Positions 55,370 through 64,000 of a stretch of DNA of 64,000 bases are shown in pieces. The translations under genes were made by a program, and so were the position numbers. Origin of the DNA: Lolium rigidum (lineage: Eukaryota > Streptophyta > Magnoliopsida > Poales > Poaceae); assembly GCF_022539505.1 (NCBI RefSeq), contig NC_061508.1, positions 98,125,276-98,189,275 on the forward strand, in the 5' to 3' direction. The notes beneath the pieces were generated by a model. The model was not told where the DNA came from. It did no database searches and saw only the letters and a program-made list of their open reading frames with translations. The number at the start of each line of letters is the position of its first letter. Positions within the stretch are counted from its first letter, which is position 1.

Positions 55370-55673
55370 GACTAGTCACGATGGGAAGTATCATACACTA
55401 GTATCATGCACATGATACTAGTTTATGATACTACCCTTATAATGCATAGTATCATAAGATGGTATCATAGTATCATCATATTTAATGTTTTGTAGAATCT
55501 CAATGCAAATTGGTGTACATGATGTGTTTGTTATTAAGTTTTCTAGTTTTACGTGTTATGATACGGTATTGATACCACTCTCATCTCCCACCTCATTAAT
55601 TGGTGCGCCACATTAGATTTTTGCCAACATGGCATGCATTATACTACTTATGATACTTCCATTTAGGCTAGTC
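55370..55673. mobile_element. MITE with GACTAG inverted ends
   Basis: 304 bp, inverted ends GACTAGTCACGATGGGAAG and, on the other strand, GACTAGCCTAAATGGAAG, then shared TATCATA. TCA on both sides (55367-55369, 55674-55676). The left SMR duplicate at about 24032 lacks it. Confidence 0.8.
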
Positions 55674-57530
55674 TCATGTAACTATAGTTTCAGATAATTA
55701 ATGCATAGGTCAATTTTCCCATGCAGGCATGAAAGTTGGCAGAAGCATATTGGGCCAGAACACAAATGTGGTGAACGTGAACCCAATGATTTGCTGCGAT
55801 AGAAAGAGGAAAACTTTGGCGTCCGGGGAGTAGCAAGAGCAGCCAGGCCTGCATGTAGGGGAGGCAATGATGGCGTGAGCTCTGGGAGGAATAATAAACA
55901 TTTCAGGAGGATCGGAGTGGTAACTTGGGAGCAGCTTTGGAAGGTAGCAGTTGCTTGCAGAAATGGCCGGCTAAATGAGCCATTGATTTCGAGGCATAGT
56001 TTAGCTACCTCTTGCCCATTTCAAAACAAAAACAAAAATTGTGGATTTTGCTTTCCGGCATGGATGGAGTAGCCTGTAGCCAGCGCCTCTCGCTTTTTTT
56101 TGTTTTCATTTTTATGTTGTGGCCCCTGTGGGGTACATACAACTCGACGATTAGAATTGATTGGGGATGCGTAGACGCAAGAGTATGAATAATGTAGCGC
56201 CAACCGACAATACGCTGGCAGGCACGGATGCGTGCTACTACTGCAATACCGGGGTACTACCTGACATCGATTAGACGTATTTGCTCCTCGATGCTTCGCT
56301 GTCGAGTGTCGAGGACGGGAAAAATACACTGCCACATACTGTTCCAACAAATTCTGCAGGAAAATGAACCTCCAGGAAATAGTCCGACAGGCGATCGGTC
56401 GGTTCATGACTGGATTTCAGCTGGGTGCTGTCGATTTCTATTTTTTCTTTGCGAAGAAGATGACAGGCGTCCGTTGCACGGGAAGGAAAAAAGGCCCTCC
56501 AATTGTGGTGAAATCCAGTGTGTATCTGCATTTGATAAATCACCTTTGCTTTGGACAGCCTTTTGCACTGATTAGTCTTCAGGTCACCATTATGTCGTAC
56601 GAATTACTAGCACCACCGTTGTTGATGACAAAAGTGGGCATGCAGATTTTTGTCCAGAATCCATATATAGCTTGTAGTACTGGAGCAGTACCGTTACAAT
56701 GGCTAGCTAATGCATGCTTTGCTCTCAGTTAAGACGGCCAGCAATGGCAGCCCATGTAGTACGTCAACTGCATTATGAACGAGTTATGCGTTACCAATTC
56801 CGCGTGGCTTTGATTTCAGTATTCCCTCTCGATCGAATAAGCAGCTGTACTCCTCTGTTTTTATGCTTTGATTTTGTGGCACGCAATGCAAATGCAGTTT
56901 TCGTAAAGCGATTGGGATATGCTGAATTCTTTTATGGCAATCATATATTTGGTTTCGTTGCCAACCGACCTCGCATGTAAATTGCATTGTATGTAAAGTG
57001 CATCCGCATCAAAGGCGTGCGTCGTGGCAAATCAGTCGTCCTTGTGAAGCACGAGCAGGCCAGGAAGTTGTGACTGCGCCACTAGGCCCGGCAGAGTTGA
57101 CACAGCCACGCCATGAACCTCGAGGTTCAGTGGTGACTGGCCGGGTGATCTGGGAGGGGATCACCGATTCGATCTAGGGTCATAAAACAGGGAGGGGAAG
57201 CAACAAGCGCCGCCAGCGTCGATGTCCTCCACCAACCCACATGAGGCAGCCTTCCCTGTAGAAGAACACCCCGCCATCCTTCAGTACATAGCAGGCCTGC
57301 CACCACCAACGGCGGAGGAGAGAGCTGATAGGGTGGGCTGGCGGCGGCGTTAGGATTCGTCCCTGGCGTCGCCTACGTTTTTTCTACCTACTTGTGTAAG
57401 TTTAGGAGAGTTCAGCTATCCTCATAACCAGACTTTTTTTTGGGGCGTTCCTCATAAGCAGTTGTAATCGTCTGTTTTGATACTTCGATTTTGTAGCACG
57501 CCATGCAATCGCGGTTTTCATAAAGAGATT
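55674..57530. other. Far upstream region of SMR copy 2
   Basis: Collinear with 24050-25440 up to about 56840; 57105-57310 again matches 26370-26600. A block at about 56838-57000 is repeated at 57441-57530 plus 58857-58930. No gene recognised. Confidence 0.5.
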
Positions 57531-58856
57531 TTTTGGGCAGATATGTTGACTCCATAACTGCCCGAAACCCTCGTCCCTCCCGTGCCGCCCCCGCGCGGCG
57601 GCCGGGGGGATCCCTACCGCGCCGCCGCCCCTCCTCCACCCCTCCTCCTCCCCTCCCTCGCCGCCGCCTGAGGGCGCGGTCAGGCAAGGCCTGGCCGGCG
57701 CCGGCGGGGATTGCATCATTCCCTCTCACGTGGGCGTCGGGAGCGGGGCGCCTATCTCGGGCCAGGGCGCGGCCCTATCATCGGGGGCCTCGATGGCGGC
57801 GCCTGGCCTCGGCTCGGCGACGGCATGACGGACGATGTAGCGGTGGTGTGCCCTGCCAGCGGCGAAGGGAGGGGTGGGGCGGGCTGCAGGGGGAAACCCT
57901 AGGTCCCCTTCTCCTCGCCTCTTGGCTGCTTGCGGTGGAGGGCTGGCGTTCGGCTGCGGCGGTGCCCAGGCGTGTGCGGTGTCTCCGGACTACGCGATCT
58001 GCTTGGTGTCTCCGGCGGAAATCATGACCAGCCTAGGATGGTCGCCGGCGTGGGGGCCCAACCGAATAAAGGCGGCGGTCCTAGGGTCTCTCTTGGGTGA
58101 AGATGAAGACCTACCGGAGGTCTGGCCTTCATGATCTGGCCGGAGTGTTGAGTTCCGGAAGGCGCCATCGGCGAGTGTAACAGTGCTTCTATTGCCTGGA
58201 GTTTGCTGAATCGGTGGTATTCGGTCGTGCGCACTCATGCTTTTATTCCGACCATTTGATCTAGAGGGAGCGGCGCGAAGCTCTTTTATGTGTTGACACC
58301 AAGTGACAGCTGATCCATGGTGAAGTCAGAAGAAGAGAATATCATGAAGGCCGGATTGGAGGACTAGCAAATGGAGGTTCAAATCTTTACGCTGTTGAGG
58401 AGCTTGCTTGGTGTTCCGGACTTCGCAACAATGTTATGAAAGTGGGGGCGGCATCACATGTGAAGTTCGGAATCTTACTTTTCATTGTGAAAACCCAAGG
58501 TCTGTCCTTAACTGGTTGTGCCTGGCAATATCCTTATTGAAGGCATTGTTTTGAGAGCGGAGACTAGCTTCAGGATGAAAACCTAAAATCTTTGATCGGG
58601 TGAAGATGACGCCGGTGCACTGTTCCCTTCTTGGAGGCGTCGCTTTTGAAGAGTCTGAATTTTAGGTGTTGTCTTGGTGGCGGTTGTATTACTGTTGCTA
58701 GGGTTGGGATACTGTAGCGGGATTTTTATTTCTTAGCTTTTTTTTTCTCTTTTTTGGCTGTGTACATCCGTAATGTTTTAGCGCATTGCGTTGTCGCAGA
58801 GGCTGGGTTTAATTGGTATCCTTTGATATTAATATGTTTCCTTTATCGAAAAATTG
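57531..58856 (+). mobile_element. LINE-like retroposon, second copy of the family
   Basis: Very GC-rich start, AT-richer end, 3' block GCGCATTGCGTTGTCGCAGAGGCTGGG followed by TTTATCGAAAAATTG, the same kind of tail as at 47250-47320; shared internal phrase CTTCTTGGAGGCGTCG. No full reverse transcriptase ORF; open frames in the GC-rich part are composition effects. It sits in the middle of a sequence whose uninterrupted version is 56838-57000. Confidence 0.6.
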
Positions 58857-60896
58857 TTTTCCTGCAATCTTACATATATTTGGTTCGTTGTCAATCAAGC
58901 TCACATGTACCATGATGACTTTACATGGATCTCCACTTTGCAGAACGTGCTTTAGTCAACATGTGATGTCATCCAAGATATATTATACTAGTAACACAAC
59001 TAACAAGAGATTGGTCCGTGGGTACCGTGTGCTCGAGCTCATCAGAGCGAATTATTAACAAATAAAAGTGGCATGTGACGAGATCCCATTATCGTGGATA
59101 TACCTTGTGGGGCAGGGTGCATACGTTACGATCATACTGATGCCTGGAGTAATCTAGACCAGTACTTGTCCTCCCATGCAAGGGATCCAATGTTTATGCA
59201 TGGTAACAAGTGATCTTTAATAAAAGTAAATGCTTGATTAGGTGGACCATAAGCTTGATGATTTAGATTCTGAGAACGCAATTGTGTGCCTACTGCTACT
59301 TGGAATGATAGTGTCTTCGCAGGTGCTTTTGCTAAATTCTATGCATGCACATATCGACAAGACGACCGTCCCCTCTTGTCACATAAGCTCTGGCTTGCAA
59401 GCTAGAATGTGAGCAACTAGTAGCAAGATGGAACAGAATTGTAGAAGTAAAGAGGCGGCAGGCAGGAAGTCCACTTTTAAAAAATGGTAACCAAATAAGG
59501 ATGGAAATTTTACCCATTGGCATGGGTAGCCTATCTATATGGGTGCTGATTGTGCTTGCATTCTACATGTTAAATCGTGGGTAGGGTATCTGCTTACGTG
59601 TATACCTAAATCCTACTTATTTTTAGCTTGACATGTGCGTACTTCTGTTTACGATTCACCGTTCCTTCCTATCACGTCGTCACCCAAGATGTGGAGATGG
59701 TGAAAGGCATGGAGTTTCTTCAGCGCCTGGCGGCTCGAAGCAAGTAGGACTACAGTAGACAGTGAGCTAGTAGAGAGTAGAAAAATGATGGATGTGATGT
59801 GATAACACACGAGAGAATGTAAATTATTGATCTATCAAATAGGTACCAACTAGTGGGCAAAGGTATGGGTAAAATTTTGCACCCGTGGATAAGAACATTG
59901 GTAAAATTTTATACATATGATTTATTTTTTTCCGATAAAGATAACAACGATTTGTATGTATATGCAAGGATATAATATTGCTCTATCCAACGCATGCCAC
60001 GTTGACATCTTAAAACTGAATGAGCTAGGGGGACGAAAACACATATGCACGTGTAATCGATTGATGCGCAGCGTGTATGTAGGCTGAAGTAGAACACCAC
60101 GTACGGCCGGATGGACGTACATATCGTACGCGACCACATGTGCATGAATCAGCTAGCGATCGAGGTTCACGGATCTCGATCATATACCATTACATCTACA
60201 CAGTGTACTCAGATCAGCCGCTCCGTGTCTCCATGACCCCATGTATGGCGCCAGCCGGCCGGTCGATTATCTACACGTAAGTGTGGTCGATCGATCTCTA
60301 AATGAGCTGCTACTTTGTTCCCATTGAACTAATGCAGTGTACGGCGTTGTACGTTCGTACCGTGCATTTAGTAGACCATGGAAGAGCTCTGCAACGGTAG
60401 AAATGGTCACGTGTTAAGGAGCATCAACCTTTTCGTCGGGGTGTGGTAGCTATTTTCAGAAAGGGGTGATGCACTGGCAATAAGAACGTTGTCATCGAAT
60501 CTCAGTTGCAGCAACGATCTTGTACTTGTTGCCTCGGTCTTCTAGACAATCTTTCTAACGGCTTAACTTTAGACTCCTTGTTCGATGAAATTAGGAAAAT
60601 ATTTTGACTTTCTTTTTATGAAAGGTACATTTTTAGTATTTTCCTAATTCTATATTTTAAAATCCCAATTATTAATTGTTGAGTCAAGAAGTGAGGCCAC
60701 CTCACTTAGTTATTAGTTATAGGACTTGATGTACAATCAAACCACCTTAGTTTTTAAGCTTTCACGGACCCACATTTGAGTTATTGTTCATTGTAATAAA
60801 CTTTAATATGAACCGAAACAGGGTGATAATAAAGCTGCGTAAGGATCAACATATAAACGAAAATATTGCGGGCAATGGCCAACGGAGATCAAAGAG
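58857..60896. other. Intergenic, nothing recognised
   Basis: About 2 kb of AT-rich DNA with short open frames only. Apart from the 58857-58930 remnant of the local duplication I see no element or gene. Confidence 0.5.
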
Positions 60897-60995
60897 CTAC
60901 CCCTTTGATCCATAGTAAGTGTCATGGTTTTAGTTCATTTTTAGTGAAATTTGAACTAATACCGTGACACTTATGATGGAACGAAGATGGAGTAG
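60897..60995. mobile_element. Short Stowaway-like MITE
   Basis: 99 bp. Ends CTACCCCTTTGATCCATAGT and, on the other strand, CTACTCCATCTTCGTTCCAT, followed by AAGTGTCA on both sides. Confidence 0.8.
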
Positions 60996-61862
60996 TTTTT
61001 ACCAAACATAGCATCATTGTGGAAATCCAAATAACCTGACATAAGGTGGACCCAAACAAAATAGTGAGCCGACTCTTTTTCCCTACGCCGGAATTTTATC
61101 TAGGTGCCAAAAAGGTAGGTAGGCATAGGCGAAGGTTATCCTCCTATTGAAGAAAATGTAAAAGAAAAATTGAAGGGCTGCATACAGGGTTTGTTGTGCA
61201 TATCGAGCGGCATGAGAATAAGAAGATATATGTATCATTGCATCTGACCAATAGAAGTAACACTTGTTACTACTCATCCATATTCCTTCTAGCAATGTTA
61301 TCTTTCCTGGAAATGTTTCGTTGACAATTGACATGAAGATTTACATTTTTTTTGAAGGCTAATCATCATATAGGACACGTGGTGAATTAAAAACCGTAGT
61401 TTTTGCCCATACATACACCTGGTGCGGTGCGAATATACACAATTTCTGCCTATGCATTTGTTCTTGCATGCAGGTAAATCCCCATGCATACAATACAAAT
61501 GTGATTCGGTGATGGTGAAATTTCGTGTCCTTTTGTGGTCACATGTTGATCTGTGGGAATAGATCGACACGTGGAACCACATTTTGAAGCTGCATCACCT
61601 TTGTCTGAAACGCGTTGGTTCTGCTGCCTGCGTATCTTCAATTTGGAGTTTGCATGCATGACGGACCACCTGAAGAGAAGCTCCAAAAATTGCAACTATT
61701 CCCGTCCTTTGCACCGCAATGCAGGTCTGCCGCTGCACGCTTGCAGACGCGTGCAGCAATTCGCTGCATGGGCGCGACGTCATTCCTGCCTTCCAATCCA
61801 AGAACATGTGCCAAGCGCATGCATGCGGCCAGCATTTGGTTGATGGCGTCGATATATTCTTA
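60996..61862. other. Intergenic, nothing recognised
   Basis: Open frames at 61298-61843 on both strands have no recognisable motif and look incidental. Confidence 0.5.
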
Positions 61863-62208
61863 GGGGCGCGTTTGGTATCGTGGGTTCTCCTTGGTTAGCA
61901 TCCGGATCGTTTATTTTTTGGTCTGTTTGAATTTTCTAGGATATCCCGCGTTGTTGCACATAACGAACGTTTGAATCGGCCGTTTCCAGCAAATCATCCT
62001 CGTCTCCGCAAAAACAAAAACAACACGCGATCGCAGAGCCACCAAGAGGAGATCGTGTGAGGTCGAGGTGAAAGGCGAAAACTCGGCGGGGTGAATTCGG
62101 TCACCGCCCTCAAAATTTGGCCACCGTATATAGGGGAGGCGCTGTCACCGCCAATTCCAAAGCCCCCACCCCCCTTTTGAGGTCATCCACCCTTCAAGAT
62201 CTAGCGAC

Positions 62209-62350
62209 ATGGCGGGCTCGTCCTCACCTGCAAGGTCGGCGAGGCTAGCGGCAGAAACGTTGGCTGTCGCGGTGGCGACTCGCCATGGCTTGTCGTCTTC
62301 TTCCTCTACGTTGATCACTCCGGCTATTGTAAACTCCTGCAAACCCTAGC
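62209..62350 (+). other. Short Ser/Ala-rich ORF upstream of the Myb/SANT segment
   Basis: ATG at 62209, about 46 codons (MAGSSSPARSARLAAETLA...). It could be a first exon of the same gene, but there is no clear splice evidence. An antisense frame (62145-62342) overlaps it. Confidence 0.25.
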
Positions 62351-62772
62351 TTTAGATCTGTTAGAACTTATAAAGGGAGATCTGAGAGCCTCTATTGTAG
62401 GCCATTCTGCTGTCGCCGGTACTGGTTGGATCTGACTCTAGCACGAGGACAGTTGTCGGGGTTGGATCGGACTCTAGCACGGGGACGGTTGTGTGGCCTG
62501 CTTCTGCGCCAGGGTTTCCTTCTTCCCCTATCTCAGTGTTGCGTGTGAAGCCTTTGACAGAAAGTAGGCTCTTTCTTTTGTGGTTGTAGCTTATGGTGGT
62601 TCATTGATGTGCTAATGCTTACGGATGTGAATGTGGTAGTTCATTGAGGTGCTAATTCTTAGCGATGTTTCGTCTGGTACTTGTCATGTAGGAAATTATA
62701 CCACTGAACTCCCCTGATCTTTCTACTCCATGTGTCAATGCTCATGAATACCAGTTTGGAAACAAACATGCC

Positions 62773-63362
62773 ATGATTTGCCAACCAAAGATGTCAGAGT
62801 TTCTGTTGAACCGCTTGGTTCAGCTCGTCAATAGCGGTGTCTGCTTTAACCTAGGATTCAAAGAGGGACAGATAAAAAAGGTAAATGACGATATTCTTGC
62901 ATTCACTGGTATACATGTGAGCACTCTACAGGTCTACAACCACATTATAAGCCAGAAGGTGGAGAACCAGGTGGAGCGTCATAAGCAAGATCAAATCCAA
63001 TGGATGTCTCCAATGGAACTAACTTGGTTGTTGCTTCTATCTCCGAGATGAATAGAGGCTGCAACAATACCTGAAGGTAATAAGCTTCATGGAGTTCCTT
63101 TCTTCACCTTACAGTAGCGAATTGTCATCCGCCCGATAGTTTGCTCCTTATGGAATTGACACGCTACCCGATGCAGTGTCAGAACGTCAACAAACCGATC
63201 ACGAACTATGCTAAGATGAAGATAATCTTCACGCCCCGGTTTGTGAGCAAGGCCCAGCTATATCAACCGAACTTGCTGGTCAGGGCACTCAATTTCATTG
63301 CAGACAACAAAGACCAGTATGCCCAGTACCGTGAGCTGCAACCATTGGAGAGGAGGATATGA
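62773..63362 (+). pseudogene. Myb/SANT-like DNA-binding protein, frameshifted
   Basis: The first segment (62773-63051) has MSEFLLNRLVQLVNSGV...GFKEGQIKKV...STLQVYNHI, matching the trihelix-like Myb/SANT domain of plant proteins often encoded by PIF/Harbinger elements or domesticated from them. The frame is lost soon after (the family continuation ISKIKSN lies in another frame near 62970-63000). A second open piece (63141-63362) includes NKPITNYAKMKIIF, matching the region downstream of that domain. At least two frameshifts; probably not functional. In the intact family the protein helps the transposase bind DNA. Confidence 0.6.
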
Positions 63363-63763
63363 CTTAAGACATGGCTACGCAAGCAGTTTGCTGCTTAGTG
63401 CTTCTTCTTCGTTTTTCATCATCCTCTCGATGATGGTCATGATCTGTTGAAGAGATCATGCATATTTTGGTAGGTGGTCTCATACCCCTCCATTAGCTAG
63501 AACTTGCTCGAACCTAATATCGGTCTGTAATGATGAACTTAATCGAGGTGGTATATACTAACCCCTCGTATGATGAACCTGCGATGCATCACGAAGTATA
63601 GATCTACTCGTGATGCATCGCCCAATAGGGTAACTACTTGTTGTGTATTACCAGCATCTTTTGATAAACTGAATGTGTTGCTATTTAGTTAGCATTACCG
63701 GGTAACCTCACCACTCAAACGGAAGGGATTATCACAACATGCTAATGTCCAACCAAACAAGAC

Positions 63764-64000
63764 CGGTGTGCGTTGCACCACCAGGGCAGAAAAACCGTAT
63801 GTGCAGACATCCAAATAATTGGGAATGTCTTTCCTCTCCGGTGCATAAATAACTTCGTAGCTAGCAAACAATGTAGCTTTTCTAGCCTAGACCTTGATGA
63901 AACGCGCAGGGTCTTTTACCTCAATGAGACGCAGTGAGGCGTAAATCAGGCTCAGGCAATCAAACACGCCATAAATTTATGCCGTTATTTTTCACTGCAA
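63764..64000. other. Right edge, nothing recognised
   Basis: No coding or repeat signal that I can support. Confidence 0.5.

Larger units (their letters stand above)
53215..56840. repeat. Segmental duplication, right copy
   Basis: Partner of 21450-25440, in the same orientation. Compared with the left copy it lacks the 23536 MITE and has a MITE at 55370. Confidence 0.8.
61863..63763 (+). mobile_element. Probable Harbinger-like element, decayed
   Basis: The left end GGGGCGCGTTTGGTA follows TTA; the right side, read in reverse, gives GGTCTTGTTTGGTTGGACATTAGCATG, sharing GTTTGGT and TTAGCAT with the left. The right TTA is not evident. It contains a Myb/SANT-like gene of the type found in Harbinger elements. 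No DDE transposase seen. Confidence 0.45.

Noticed and set aside
57402..58238. Several open frames in the GC-rich stretch near 57.5-58.2 kb
   Set aside because: Overlapping frames on both strands in a retroposon; no motif.

Overview
The window looks like nuclear DNA from a large-genome grass, most likely Triticeae (wheat, Aegilops, barley or rye). Reasons: nested LTR retrotransposons of the kinds common there (tRNA-Asp-primed gypsy elements whose LTRs begin near TGATACGTCTCC; tRNA-iMet-primed copia elements), CACTA transposons with CACTAGTAGAAAAAG or CACTACTAGG ends, Stowaway MITEs, a Helitron, and monocot-style GC-rich short genes. There is no operon structure. The window is mostly transposons, with one clearly recognised host gene family. 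Family names were assigned from motifs and memory, not from a database search.

Layout: 1-8593 is the 3' part of gypsy element GyA, interrupted at 940-4361 by a Helitron. GyA lies inside CACTA element CA1, which runs from 8594 to 12740 (a convergent second gene plus a decayed TNP2-type transposase). From 12741 to 21.4 kb there is largely single-copy-looking DNA with two Stowaway-like MITEs, a SINE-like retroposon with a perfect 14-bp target duplication, and a Harbinger-like transposon (17851-19914). That transposon carries a gene for a protein with ubiquitin- and SUMO-interaction-like motifs.

The host genes are two intact, intronless minus-strand paralogues with SIAMESE-related (SMR) cyclin-dependent kinase inhibitor motifs, at 21552-22040 and 53345-53794. 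They sit in a direct duplication (about 21.45-25.4 kb and 53.2-56.8 kb, possibly to 26.6/57.3 kb). The copies share a promoter block, and about 31 kb of mostly mobile DNA separates them.

Between the paralogues lie CACTA CA2 (from 26617), containing complete gypsy GyB (26680-34998, TSD TGCGC); a stub of a gypsy LTR holding the 5' half of copia CoE (35476-38411); a 100-N assembly gap; gypsy GyC (38512-43743), which abuts reverse-strand gypsy GyD (43744-46477); a LINE-like retroposon (46478-47320); and a complete, nearly intact copia CoH (47695-52521, TSD CAAGG). The elements on the two sides of the N gap cannot be joined by simple nesting, so substantial sequence is probably missing there.

Downstream of the second SMR copy are more MITEs, a second LINE-like retroposon inside a small local duplication, and a decayed Harbinger-like element with a Myb/SANT-like gene near the right end. 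The SMR genes would act in the nucleus to restrain CDK activity. The remaining genes belong to mobile elements, almost all visibly broken.
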